Below are positions 22,606 to 34,255 of a stretch of DNA of 64,000 bases, in pieces (position 1 is the stretch's first letter; every line of letters begins with the position of its first letter). Source of the DNA: Cryptomeria japonica (Eukaryota; Streptophyta; Pinopsida; Cupressales; Cupressaceae). Made by a program: the position numbers and the translations under genes. The stretch lies in the NCBI RefSeq assembly GCF_030272615.1, contig NC_081406.1:109381283-109445282 (forward strand), in the 5' to 3' direction. Under the pieces are notes generated by a model that saw nothing but the letters and a program-made list of their open reading frames with translations, was not told the origin of the DNA and ran no database searches.

Positions 22606-23646
22606 TGTAGCATCCTAAAATTGTACCCTTTTACAATTTTGATTCATTTTGGTCCTTACCTTATCGTTTGTGCCCCTAGCCTTGACTGGGACCAAATTCT
22701 ACTCACACCATGCAAATATGACCTCATTTTGACCCCATACATCAACTTAGCTCCTTATCCTACCCCCAAAAATGGGTAGGCCCAAGGTGTGGGACCTTGG
22801 TCCTCAATAGGACTAGAGCACCATGACTTGGTCCTCCCTATTTGGGCCCCCCTTTGACCCTATATCCATTTCAAAAATTGAGCGAGAAACCTAGCCCCGT
22901 GTCAGTTCATGTCAAAAAATTAATATGTTTTTCAACTAGTAAGTATAAAAGGAGCCTTTCCCCTCTCATTTTGACAAGAAAACACAACTCGACACACATG
23001 AATTTGAATTCAACATTAAGAAATCAAGCATTAAAGTCTAGTAAGAAAGCAACCAGTCTTCCTTCAAGCATTGGAGCATCAATAAGGTCAAGATTCAAGC
23101 ATTGGAGTTGACATTCATGTTCCATGTTGTTGAAGACTACATAAAACCATAATTATGTGTGGAGACAAACAAAACTTCACAAGGAGGTATATCATTTGCA
23201 TTTTTAGTCATTATTCAACATCTCCCTCAAAAGGAGAATCTTCCATTACAACAATTCAATTATCTTTTATCTCTATTTCATAGTCAATTCCAAAACTGGG
23301 GTTTGACATAGGCAAACCCCTATTCCCAACCTATTTCCCCTTCTTTCTATGTGTAGGAAGCACATATGGAGCTATAATCTCCAAGATAAGCATTATTTGA
23401 AGTGATGAATGAATCCCCCTTTGGAGTGTGAAAATTTTAGAGGACCAAGGTGAAGGGCACCACGGTCCTGACAAATCGAGAGCTCCTTTGGGGATAAGAT
23501 CTGAATTTGCTTATATTTCTCTATTCTAGGTTGGTAACTCGGTCCCACATTTGTATCTTGTTGTTCCTATGTTTTTACCTTAATTTTCAGTACTTTTACC
23601 CTAATTTTAGTAATTCAAATTATGTAAAAGAGGTCAAACAAATTCA
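22606..23646 (+). repeat. 3' LTR of element I
   Basis: Begins TGTAGCATCCTAAAATTGTACC and follows 16944-17969 with scattered differences. The end near 23646 is approximate. Confidence 0.73.
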
Positions 23647-24370
23647 CACCTTGAATCCAATTAGTATTTTTAGTCCTTATCGTTGTTGGTTTGTGACTAA
23701 ATCTATTGAATTCTACCCCTATTTTGAATGTAAAGGCCCCTAAGCAAAAATGAGTGGTTTTACTACATCTTGTGGTGGAAACCCTAATTTTTCACTGTTT
23801 ACAACTACAAAGTGGCATTCAAAATCAGTTGGTTTTCCTTTTAACATAGTTAACCAAATGAAGAAGGCCAACCTCAATGTCACTATGTGGGAAGCCCTAT
23901 CCATCCCATCTCAAAGGGATTTTCTTATGGAGACATTAAAGGACATCAACTAATAAAATGATGATGTAGCAGATAGCAAGAAGACAATCCCCACCAATTT
24001 GGTACAACCCAAGGAGGAAGATAATTCAAGCAAAATCAGTAAGCCTCCCCCCCTTCTATCTCTCTTTAATCATAGGAGATAACTTAGTTTACAATTGCAT
24101 GATAGATTCAAGAGCTTGTAGCTTAGTTATGCCTAAGAAGGTAGTTGATCTTCTTGGCATAGAATATGAACCTGTGACTAAGGGAGTTATCCAACTAGAT
24201 GGCACATCTATTAGGATGGTAGGGGTTGTTAAAAAATTAAAGTTAACCTTGAACACATGCTTTGGTTGCACTGTCTTGCAAGACATATCAATCATTGACC
24301 TCCCTACCTTCTTTGCCATTTGTTTGTCTAGAGACCTCATAACAAAGTCAGCTAGATACTTGTCTTTTGA
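23647..24370 (+). pseudogene. Gypsy E gag C-terminus and protease
   Basis: From about 23665 the frame has a degenerate knuckle ('YRCWF...FYPYFEC'), then a linker with 'NIVNQMKKANLNVTMWEAL' equivalent to the 'ISILELLKISPAHK' linkers of F and M. The protease begins 'VYNCMIDSRACSLVMPKKVV' near 24093: the Asp is kept but Gly of the D-S/T-G triad is Arg, so it is probably inactive. It continues to 24370, where element J begins, and resumes at 31977 after J. Confidence 0.75.
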
Positions 24371-25535
24371 TGTTGGCATTTTTGATGATGTTGTGATTGT
24401 CATTGATGGACACACACTTGTTTTGTGTTCACTTTCTTTTTGTATGAGTTATGCTCAACCGGTAATTGTTCCTATCGGTATGTATTATAGTCTTTAAATT
24501 ATCGGTGTTTTGCAGAAGGTGTTTATCGATCACAAACTGACTGAAGACCCAAAGCAGTATGAAGACCTCAAGCGGTTCAAGGATACCAAAGCGGTACGAA
24601 GGAACAAAGTGGTAGTTAACATTTTTCCAGTCTTCATTTTGACAACCGGTAACTGGTAAAATGTATGAACCATAAATTGGTAATGAACTGGTATTACTCT
24701 GTGATGAGTTACCAACCGGTATTTCTATGATGAGTTATCATCCATTGACACTTTGGTGGTGATTTTGTGCCGTGTTACCAAATGTGTCTAGATGCACTGA
24801 ACCTAGGAACTTGTAATGTAATCCTATTGGACCGACATCAAATTAGACTCCTTTTTAAGGACACCATGTCTAGGGTTTGCACGTATGAGCTATAGATGAG
24901 GGTTTTGTATGTGCGATTATAGAAGAGAAGATTAGGTCTGTGTGAAGAAATAGAGTGTGGAGATATTAAAGACTGAAGTAATGCTAAATGTGCATTAACA
25001 ATGAGCTACCAAGGATCTAACCAAGCATACTGTGCTAGTATCTAGATCATCTACTTGTTGATTACTCATATCTTCGACAAGTCTGAAACCCTTAACTGGG
25101 TAGGCCCAACAAAGCCTTTGTAAATCCTCTAACAAGGTGGTTCACAACTGTGAATCTGAAATCCTCTCAAAAGGTAGTCTTTAACAGGACTTATCTCCTA
25201 ACAAAGATCTAGATTCCTAACAAGATCTGTTCTGGTGAAGAACATTGTATGACCTTAACCAGTCTGACCTTAACCGGTCTGGTTTTTATTCTACAGATAG
25301 TTACTTATGAGTCTTTGCTCATCGTGGTTTTTCCCATTTGGGTTTCCACATCAAAAATTCTTGTGTTATGGTGATTGTGCTCTTGTGGGTGAATGCTTTA
25401 TTTGCTGTCTGGTTTGTATTTGTCTTAACCAGTTTGTTAGTAAATCTGTTATACTGGTTAATTACTAAACTATTTAAGAGTTTAAGTTCAGTAATTTTTG
25501 GTATACTAATTCACCCCCCCTCTTAGTATTCATCA
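24371..25535 (+). repeat. 5' LTR of J
   Basis: Begins TGTTGGCATTTTTGATGATG, ends TTAGTATTCATCA; 1165 bases. In the first 150 aligned bases it differs from the 3' LTR at roughly 8-10 sites by eye, mostly transitions. The 25080-25270 part holds repeated 'cctctaacaagg'-like steps and hairpins. Confidence 0.93.
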
Positions 25536-25537
25536 AT

Positions 25538-25550
25538 TGGTATCAGAGCC
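25538..25550 (+). other. Primer-binding site of J (initiator-Met tRNA type)
   Basis: TGGTATCAGAGCC, two bases after the LTR, same as in Copia A. Confidence 0.93.
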
Positions 25551-25585
25551 AACCTTTCTATAAATCTAACCACTTGGAAGGAGAT

Positions 25586-26862
25586 ATGGGGGAATACATT
25601 GTGAGGGAACTTACTCATTGTCTCACTCAGATTGAGAAAGCCTATGATGAACTCAAAGTCAAATATAAAGCCTCTCTAGAAAAAAGAAGAGAGCATGTTG
25701 AGAAACTAATGGAGCTTACTAAAAATAGCTCTTTCGATGAAGCAAACATGGAGGCACTAGTTGAAGAAGTTGAAAAATTGAATGAATCTAATGCCAATCT
25801 GAGAAGGGAACTAGAAGGACTGACGATTAGAATGTGTCAAGAACTTGAGAACTGAAGGAAAGTTGAAGATCTGGTAAAAGAAAAAGATCATGAGATCTCC
25901 AAGCTGAAGCAAGAAATCAGTGCCCTTACCACTCATCTCCAAGAGAGTAAAGTGGAAAAAGAAGGAATGCAAGTTGAACTAAATATGGCTATTTCTGAGA
26001 ATGCAACCTTGAAGGAATCCAATGCTTCTATTTCCAAGGAACTCACTGAGCCAAAAGAAATACTTGCCAAATTCAATAAGAGTACTGTTAAGCTAGAGTA
26101 GAAGCTTGAATCAGAAAAACCGGTAAAGAATACCACTGGACTTGGTTTCTCCGGTTATGAGGAAGGTGATACCTCTAGAACAAAAGATGGAGCATCAAAG
26201 AAGCAACCGACATCAAAGGATAAAGGTAAGCAAAAGTTTAAACCTGTTTGCTTTAATTGTCTCAAGGAAGGACATACTGCTAATGTGTGTATAAGGCCTA
26301 CAATAATTTTCCTTATTTTCTAAACAATAAGCCTAGATCCAATAGATTCAATGGAAACTGTTATGCATGCAACAAGTTTGGGCATAGAGCATTTGAATGC
26401 AAGTCTGTTATGCACAACACTGGGAGATATCCTCAAAGGAATCAAGGAGTTTTTCTTGAATCCTTTGTGAACTGGAATCCAAACCGGTATAATGCCTATG
26501 ATCATCAGTCAGGTGGTGGTGGCTATGAAGTGGCAATCGGTTGGAGAGGAACTTGTTTGATCTGTCATGGTAGCGGTTACACTACTGCAACATGCAAGAG
26601 GAAGAATGGTAGAATGAACAATGGTCCATGGAGAACACCTAGAATGGTATGCTATCATTGCAACAAACCAGGACACCCTGCCAGAACCTGCAGAATGAGA
26701 AAGAACCTATCAGATGATATACCGGTCACTCCAGAAGGGAAGATTGATGTTGAAACCGTTCAAGCAGGAATGAATAAAACATGGAAAAAGAAATCTGAAG
26801 AAGTGTCATAAGATGAACCAATTTCTGCACCTAGTGTGGAAGTCTTTGAACTGACAAACTGA
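25586..26862 (+). pseudogene. J ORF1: coiled-coil plus zinc-knuckle gag-like protein
   Basis: The ATG at 25586 opens 'MGEYIVRELTHCLTQIEKAY'. The first 270 or so residues are highly charged with heptad-like spacing, a probable coiled coil ('LNESNANLRRELEGL', 'NATLKESNASISKELTE'). Then come zinc knuckles: CFNCLKEGHTANVC (CX2CX4HX4C) near 26249, CYACNKFGHRAFEC near 26359, CLICHGSGYTTATC (His replaced by Tyr) near 26555, and CYHCNKPGHPARTC near 26650. No UBN2-type capsid domain precedes the coil, unlike Copia A. A TGA near 25853, a TAG near 26099 and a frameshift near 26290 break it. Probable role is RNA binding and packaging, by analogy with nucleocapsid. Confidence 0.82.
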
Positions 26863-27310
26863 GCTTCAGAAAAGCTTAGGGGGAACAGATCGGTGAAATA
26901 TTTTGAACCCCCAGTTTACATCGGTAAAAGACCTTAACCGGTATACGTTACTTGTCAATCGACAGAAGATTGTGAATCGGTAAAAGGCAAAATTAGGGTT
27001 TATGCCCTAATGGTGGAGCATTTATTATGGTAGGTGAAGAACTCGTTTAAAAGGAATTTTCAAAGTCAGTTTCACTCATCAGTTTTCGAGTGAAGAATTT
27101 TTCAAGTGCAGAGCGACAAAAGGCGATTTGACTTGCGATTTAGAGATTTCAAATCTTGCAGAAGAATCCAGAGATATTGTCAATCAATCAAGTGAAGAAC
27201 ACCAAGCGGTAATCCAGAAACCGAAGTGGTGTGTTGTGAAGCTGTATTTGCAAGTCCTAAATTTCAAAATTCTAAAGGTATTTCTCGAGATTCTTGTTTA
27301 TTAGTTAATC
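26863..27310 (+). other. 448-base gap between ORF1 and ORF2 of J
   Basis: No open frame of note. The matching gap in K is also 448 bases (50914-51361). It has 'tttaaaagg' near 27048 and A-rich text before the ORF2 start. It could hold an internal promoter, splice acceptor or leader for ORF2; I cannot tell which. Confidence 0.55.
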
Positions 27311-30300
27311 ATGGCTTCTGCATCGCACTCCAGCTCTAGTGTACCTATAGACTCAGCTGAATTCATTCAAAGAAAAATGAAATACAATGCCTTGTCCCAA
27401 ATACCTGCCAGAGTCATTGTCGAAGGAGATATTTCAAGGTACATCGACTGCAAATTAGAAGACCTATGATCCCTAGCGATTCATTCCTAGCTAAGTTTGT
27501 TTTGTGGGGATGACAAGAAGATCAAATCGGAATACAACATTCTGGAGAGGAAGAAACTTCACAATGCAGTTTAATTTCTTGAAGAGTTCACGGAAGACCA
27601 CATCCGCATCATCCTAAGAAGAGTGCATGGCGACAAGATGTATCTCGAGAGAATGCATGACATTATGCCTAAAGAAATTCATGTCATCACCAGTTTCTGC
27701 AACATTGGTGAGGTGCCAGCCCTAAGGAAGGTCATCAAGACAGAAATGACTAAGCTCACTAGTTCTCTGAGCGACCAACGGGGAATGACTGTCAACACCA
27801 TCAAAGATGAGTTGGTCAAGTATGCTTTCATGGTGATTGGATACCAGATGTTTTATGCTGGTAGAATAAACTCTATCTCTGGTGCTGTGGTAAATGCCGC
27901 CTACAGAATGATCATAGAGGATACCTCATTTGATCTATGCACCTGTTTGCAGAAGCAACTTCTATTAACTTGAAGTCCATCAAACAGGATAGTGCCCTAA
28001 TATTCAAGTTTGGACAACTTTTGGTAGGTCTATTTTTCTACTTCCAAGGCTATCTCCCAGGAGTTGGTGATATTCAATGGTCTGTTGACCAACCAGTAAC
28101 CAAACAAATTATTGAAATTCTCCAAGTGGTGGGGACCAGATGCCTTGAGGTCTTGAATAAATACTTCAATGAATTCAAGTGGAAGATGAGTCAAAGGATG
28201 AGAATATCTGGAGACATTGTTAAGAAATATGAAGAGGACATCTACTTTACCATTAAAGTAGATGAGTGCATAATGGAAGCAGTAGAGCCCAGATAGGAAG
28301 AAGTAGAACCTATGGGATATGAGGTAATGCACTACATGTTGGATGGGTATGCCTGTACCCTGATTGCCTCTCCTTTAAATGCAAAGAAAAAGTGAACTGA
28401 CACCTACTTGGAAAGGGTAACACCGGTTGAAGAACCTTCAGTGAAAAAGGGAAAGGAAGTGCCATCGGTATTGACACTGGTTACCTCAGCAAGCCCAAAA
28501 GTGACCAAGCAGTCACCTGCCAAGAAGAAACCATAAGTTGCACTTGCTAAAGTATTTGAGAGGAACCAGAAGACCAAGAACAACTCTTCGAAGTCAAAGG
28601 ATACAGAACTGGAAGTGCAGCCGAAGAAAACTAGGCAAATAAGGAAGAAAGCAAATACTACCGGCAATGCACCTGCATCATCAACACTGGTAAATATTGA
28701 CATCTCTTCTTATAAGCTGATGACACATTGTCAGAGGAATATCAATAATATTAAAAGAAAATTGCTTAGTGATCTGAAGGAGTGTTTTGATGATTTTACT
28801 GATAGTGAGAAAGAGGAAACAAAGCGGGAAGTCATTAATTATTTATGTGTTCATGACCGGTCGCCATCAGAAATTAGATCTGAGACACCTGATTCTTTGT
28901 ATAATTCTTTAGATAATAAATGGTGTATTGCCATCAAGAGAGAACATGAGATCATAGAAAAGATTTTTGTTGAATACTTCCCTGATGCTTCAAACTTTGA
29001 ATTGTTTGAAATCATGAACCGATACAAAGGTCTATTCTTCATGAGAAGAAGAAGACTCTTGCTACTAGAAGGCAAAGCCTCTGAAGTGGTAAAAGACACA
29101 CACTCCCACACTAAAGCAGCTATGAAAATGCATAAAGTAGCTCAAGCAAATAGAGAAGCTAAACAGGAAATGGAAACCGGAAAACCGGATGAGGCATTTG
29201 ATGATGAAGGAGAACCAACTACAGAACATGTTGACACTATTGATGTGGACATGCTAGATGGTGAAGATGCCACTCTGGACTCAGAAAAGGAGAAACAAGA
29301 TAAAGAAGAAGCAGAGAAGCAGAAGTTGGACAAGGAAAAGGCTAACAAAGAGAAAGCAGAGAAAGAGGAAGAGAAAAAGAAAGAGGAAGAAAAGAAGAAA
29401 GAAGAGGAGAAGAGGAAGGAAGAGAAGAAGAGGAAAGAAGAGGAGAAGAGGAAAGAAGAGGAGGAAAAGAAAGAAGAGGAGAAGTGGAAAGAAGAGGAGA
29501 AAAAGAAAGAAGAGGAGAAGCGAAAAGATGAGGAGAAGAAGAAACAAGAAGAGGAAAAATGGAAAGAAGAAGAAATAAAGATGGAGGAAGAGAAGAAAAA
29601 GAATGAAGAGGAGCAAAGGGAGAAACAAGAGGAAAAGAAAAGAGCGGAAGAGAAGAAGGAAGAAAAAAAGCCAAATAGGCGGAGACCCCAAAGGCAACCG
29701 GTGGTCAAGCCAAACCGGCTGACATCACCAGTCCTCTTGACCTCCAATCTGCAGATGAATCAAAGCTGCTGCAAGGCATAAAGCTAGCGCAAGAGATATT
29801 GGAGACTTTGAGGAGGAAAAAGGAGCAAGATGTCATTCACACTGCGATTGACACCCTTACCAGTTTGATTCCAAGTACTAACCTCCCCAGTATCGATTCC
29901 TCTCTGTCAAAACTAAAACTTCTATGTACAGTTGTCGAGGACTAGGTACAGTGCCTAGAAGAAGTTGCCAAAGGAAATGCAAAGAAGAAGCATGAGAAGG
30001 CACTCAACACTGCCTTAGTAAATAAACTGAATGAGCTCCGGTCTCAACTTCAGAAGCAGCATAAGGACATAAGAGATTCTATGGATGAGGGAAAACTATT
30101 GTTGAGAAAAATAAGCCAACCCCATCTATTTTGTGATGATGTGCTTGCACAAAAGGGTAAACTCCGATCTGATTTGCAGGCATACATAAGAAACTTTAAG
30201 ACACCATATGATTCTTTCACTACATATGGGCAAACTGTTCATCGATATCAGCTTCAGTCTGCTAGGATAGAATTGGAGATTAGCAACCAGACATGAGATT

Positions 30301-30545
30301 TGTAGGAACTTCAACTAGTTCTATTAGCCAGACTGCAAATTCTTCAGAAGATCTTTCTCAATCTAGAAGCCTTAATGATCACTCAAGAGATGAGTACAAT
30401 TGATGCCATGGAATTATAGGTATCACAGATGCATACCGAAAGTGAGGTTTCTACCTCATTACTTGAGTCATGGTCATTAGCCGTGAAGACTTTTATGTAG
30501 GATTTTAAATCTATTTTTGATAAGTTTCACTCATTATTGTCATAA
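27311..30545 (+). pseudogene. J ORF2: unrecognised protein of about 1000 residues
   Basis: Starts 'MASASHSSSSVPIDSAEF' after a clean ATG. I do not recognise the family. Part 1 (to about 28300) is a mostly helical globular region with conserved 'ITSFCNIGEVPALRKVIKTE', 'RGMTVNTIKDELVKYA' and 'LLVGLFFYFQGY'. Part 2 (28300-28700) is a Lys/Pro/Thr-rich linker. Part 3 (28700-29090) is a second folded region with 'YKGLFFMRRRRLLLLEGKA'. Part 4 (29290-29670) is a Lys/Glu-rich stretch, a likely single helix or coiled coil. Part 5 (29700-30545) is a coiled-coil C-terminus with 'LNELRSQLQKQHKDIRDSMDE'. No signal peptide, membrane segment or polymerase motif is seen. Frame changes near 27960 and 29740, and stops near 27468, 27489, 27572, 28296, 28395, 28533 and 29943, break it. 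K carries a less damaged copy. Confidence 0.8.
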
Positions 30546-30807
30546 ACATTTACTTATTTTAATGATAATGAGAAACAGGGGTTATTCTGCAGTACTTTGT
30601 CATTGTTGGCAAAGGGGGAGTAGTATTTAAATTTTGATGAATGTTATGTATACTTTCATGTTTACCTCTTTAAGGGAGTAGTAAACATTGTATTTTCTAC
30701 AAAAAGGGATAGTGTATATGCTTAGGGGGAGTAATTTTAATTATGGCATATTTTTGTTGTAAAACACTTAGATGTCAAAATTTTCCTAAGTGTTGCCATC
30801 AATGCCA
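30546..30807 (+). other. 3' untranslated region of J
   Basis: About 260 bases with several polypurine-like runs ('aaagggggagtag', 'taagggagtag', 'ttagggggagtaa'), as in the 3' region of Copia A. No gene. Confidence 0.7.
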
Positions 30808-30818
30808 AAGGGGGAGAT
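30808..30818 (+). other. Polypurine tract of J
   Basis: AAGGGGGAGAT adjoining the 3' LTR. The context 'gccatcaatgccaaaggggg' is the same as in Copia A. Confidence 0.9.
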
Positions 30819-31971
30819 TGTTGGCATTTTTGATGATGTTGTGATTGTCATTGATGGACGCACACTTGTTTTGTGTTCACTTTCTTTATGTATGAGTTAT
30901 GCTCAACTGGTAATTGTTCCAACTGATATTATGTATTATAGTCTTTAGACTATCGGTGTTTTGCAGAAGGTGTTTACTGGTCACAAACTAACTGAAGACC
31001 CAAAGTAGTATGAAGACCTCAAGTGGTTTGAGGATCCCAAAGTGCTACGAAGGAACAAAGCAGTAGTTAACATTTTTCCAGTCTTCATTTTGACAACTGG
31101 TAACTGGTAAAATGTATGAACCATAAATTGGTAATTAACCGGTATTACTCTGTGATGAGTTACCAACTAGTATTTCTATGATGAGTTATCATCCACTGAC
31201 ACTTTGGTAGTGATTTTGTGTCGTGTTACCAAATGTGTCTAGATGCACTGAACCTAGGAACTTGTAATGTAATCCTATTGGACCGACATGAAATCAAACT
31301 CCTTTTTAAGGACATCATGTCTAGGGTTTGCACGTATGAGCTGTAGATGAGGGTTTTGTATGTGCGATTATAGAAGAGAAGATTAGGTCTGTGTGAAGAA
31401 ACAAAGTGTGGAGATATTAAAGACTAGAGTAATGCTAAATGTGCATTAACAATGAGCTATCAAGGATCTAACCAAGCATACTGTGCTAGTATCTAGATCA
31501 TCTACTTGTTGATTACTCATATCTTCGACAAGTCTGAAACCCTTAACTAGGTAGGCCCAACAAAGCCTTTGTAAATCCTCTAACAAGGTGGTTCACAATT
31601 GTGAATCTGAAATCCTTTCACAAGGTAGTCTTTAACAAGACTTATCTCCTAACAGAGATCTAGATTCCTAACATGATCTATTCTGATGAAGAACATTGTA
31701 TGACCTTAACTAGTCTGGTTACTATTCTATAGATTGTTACTTGTGAGTCTCTGCTCACCATGGTTTTTCCCATTTGGGTTTCCACGTCAAAACTTCTTGT
31801 GTTATGGTGATTGTGCTCTTATGGGTGAATGCTTTATTTGCTGTCTGGTTTGTATTTGTCTTAACCGATTTGTTAGTAAATTTGTTATACCGGTTAACTG
31901 CTAAACTATTTAAGAGTTTAAGTTCAGTAATTTTTGGTATACTAATTCACCCCCCCTCTTAGTATTCATCA
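30819..31971 (+). repeat. 3' LTR of J
   Basis: Begins TGTTGGCATTTTTGATGATG and ends TTAGTATTCATCA, 1153 bases, matching 24371-25535. Confidence 0.93.
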
Positions 31972-31976
31972 TTTGA

Positions 31977-32870
31977 TTGGTCTCATATGATATTTTAAAT
32001 GAGGTATGGTTCCAAGGTTACCATAAAACCAAAACCCATTGCACAAAACCACATTGAGTCCTACACCCCCACCTTATAAACATTAATTGCACTTTGTGTG
32101 AGGAAGGGGAAGAGTGTATTGTTCATGAACTTTCTACCCTTATAGAGGAAATTCCTGATTGTTTATTAGATGAATGTGCCAATTCTTTTCAAATTGATCC
32201 ATTAACTAAGATCGAGGAGACCGAAATTGGAACCTATTACATTCATGATGAGGGTACTCCTATTCCTAACCTTATCAAGATACAAGAAGGTCTAGGTGGG
32301 TTATGGAGCAATTTTTTTGATGGTTCAAGAAACAAGAATGGTGTCAATGTTGGTATAATGCTTCTTTCTCCTGAGCAGGAGAAATGCTACTTCTATTTTT
32401 GGCTTCATTTTGGGTGCACTAATAATGTGGTCGAATATGAAACCCTAGTTCAAGGTCCCCAACTTGCACAAAAAAGAAAGATCAGATCTTTACAAGTATT
32501 CGTGGATAGTGAGTTATCTGTTAATCATATCAGATCTTAAAGTATAACAAAGAACAACTTACTCAAATCATACAAACAGAAGGTTTGAGACTTGATTGAA
32601 GGATTTGAGGCCTTCAACATCTAAAGCATTCCTAGGAATCAAAATAAATATGTTGATAGGCTTACAATAGTCGGTGCTTAGTTTGACATACTTGCATATG
32701 TTGCAAGAAAGAAGGAATAACACATTAGGCTGGTTGTAAGGATTTTCGTCCCAGACATTCAAACAAATTGGAAGGTATTCGAAAGTGATAAGAAGATAGT
32801 CAATTTTTTTTTAAACTAAGTATAATTTTTGCTTAAACTCAGTCTATGCTACAAGATCAATATGGATATT
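31977..32870 (+). pseudogene. Gypsy E RNase H-like domain upstream of RT
   Basis: Continues the frame of E after J. 'LWSNFFDGSRNKNGVNVGI' has the first catalytic Asp of an RNase H fold, 'NNVVEYETLVQG' the Glu, and 'LQVFVDSELSVN' the second Asp. This is the plant-transferred archaeal-type RNase H (aRH) seen in Tat-like Gypsy elements. After 32540 the frame is broken, but 'LIEGFEAFNIKAIPRNQNKY' can be read in another phase. The domain lies before RT, not after it. It ends at 32870, where D is inserted; a single open frame crosses from here to 40034 once D is removed. Confidence 0.75.
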
Positions 32871-33319
32871 TGAAGCAATCGTTGGTTAGGAGGGACCTCA
32901 AAGAGATCAATCTGGACCAGTTAGCAAGAGTAAACACAACAAAAACACGAGGACATGATGGAGGCAATGCAGACTAGATTTAATTATAACATGAAAACTG
33001 ATTACAACCAACTGGTAATAAGCAGGTTACAGAAATTGGCTCACAGGCCTGCTAAAACATGCTCAAAGTACAGAATGGGTCACAACTGGGACTTCAAATC
33101 TCAAGATCTATCTTCTATGCTAAGTCTAACTTCCTGGTTACATTATAATGCTATATTATAATAATTTATACGATCCAAGGGTATCCAGTCGGTACAAAGA
33201 GGGATCAAAACCCGAAGAACAAGAACTAATGTGCAAAACCAACAAGGTCAGCCTCCACCAAGGAAGTTCCTCCAGAAAATCCAAAGGATGAAGAATAGAT
33301 CATAGTGAAAGGTCGGCCA

Positions 33320-34255
33320 TGTTGGAAATTGACACTCATCTAATTTAGTTGTGTTGTCATTGATGGAAACACATATCATTTTGGGTTAGACACTTAACCG
33401 GTACTCACCGGTATTCGTGATTCAACAACCGGCATTCAAGTCATCTAGTAGACAAGGAAAACCGACAAACTAGGAACCGGTATATGAGGCTGACATAGGA
33501 GATTGATCGGACAGGTTTACACGACAACAATCAGTGGCATCGGTCATGAAGTTTAATGTATATGTTTTTGTCTAGGACGACATGTAAATAACTTATAATA
33601 TCTTTGTAAGACAACATAGGGCATTCATGTTTATGATTGGGAAGGGTATTTAAGTTAGTCCCGTTAGGTTATTTTGGATATATATACAGAGAGAAGGAAT
33701 ATATAGTGATGTGATATTGTGCGAGCAATATTGATCGATTAAATGCGAATATAATATTCTATAGTTGGTCTTGGTTATTGGTTTAGAGGTTTGGGATGCG
33801 AAGTAAGTTACTGGTAAAGGAGGACAAGGTGAAAACCAATACATATAGTGCTTGAACCAGAACTCATCTAGGATAGTAGATGCGTTCTCTGAGTTCAAAA
33901 TTTTGTTTGTAAACAAGTATTTTGTGTTTGTAGTCAGTGAGGCTCCTTTTGTGATGAGCAGTGCACTCTAGGTTGTTGGCCTTCCTGCATGTGCATGCCC
34001 CTATTATAATATTTATTCATTTGGCTAGTGGATAGATATTGTGGGTCACCAATCTCACCGTGGTTTTTCCTCTTTCAGGTTTTTCACATATAAATCTGTG
34101 TTATGGTTTATGTTCTTGTGGTTGCATTATTTCTACTTATTGTTATATTCTTTTATGGTTATCGGTTACTAAATTACTTTGTTAATAAGGTTAAAATTGA
34201 TCTCACTGGTAGAACACTGATTCACCCCCCCTCTCAGTGTTCTTGGATTCAAATA
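33320..34255 (+). mobile_element. Solo Copia-type LTR C
   Basis: 936 bases from TGTTGGAAATTGACACTC to GGATTCAAATA, flanked by GGCCA on both sides (33315-33319 and 34256-34260). The other LTR of D has the empty site with one GGCCA near 39695, which proves the insertion and its exact ends. The terminus is TA in place of the usual CA. It contains TATATATA at 33679-33686 and the shared LTR blocks near 34060-34090 and 34220-34240. Related to LTR B. Confidence 0.93.
33679..33686 (+). promoter_or_regulatory. TATA-like box in solo LTR C
   Basis: TATATATA about 360 bases into the LTR, a plausible promoter position. Confidence 0.45.

Larger units (their letters stand above)
16944..23646 (+). mobile_element. 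Gag-protease-only LTR element I
   Basis: Two related LTRs (16944 to about 17969 and 22606 to about 23646) flank about 4.6 kb that contains only gag and a protease-like domain. No RT, RNase H or integrase motif is visible, so it looks non-autonomous. TATA boxes in both LTRs point to plus-strand transcription. I could not find a clear target duplication or a standard PBS, so the 3' ends of the LTRs are approximate. It interrupts the gag of Gypsy E. Confidence 0.7.
24371..31971 (+). mobile_element. Pol-less LTR retrotransposon J
   Basis: A 7601-base element with 5-bp target duplications TTTGA at 24366-24370 and 31972-31976. Parts in order are LTR, PBS, gag-like ORF1 (25586-26862), gap, ORF2 (27311-30545), polypurine tract, LTR. 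There is no protease, integrase, RT or RNase H anywhere between the LTRs, and no gap where they were visibly lost. Element K at 46-54 kb has the same plan on the other strand. It inserted into the protease-RNase H region of Gypsy E. I infer that it moved with enzymes supplied by an autonomous Copia. Confidence 0.93.

Noticed and set aside
29142-29747. Minus-strand 201-residue Ser/Phe-rich frame
   Set aside because: It is the antisense shadow of the AAG/GAG-rich part of J ORF2.
24371-31971. ORF2 as a retroviral envelope-like protein
   Set aside because: No signal peptide, membrane span or fusion-like segment is visible; the protein is soluble and charged.
32866-32870. ATATT as target duplication of D
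   Set aside because: The right flank is TGAAG and does not match.
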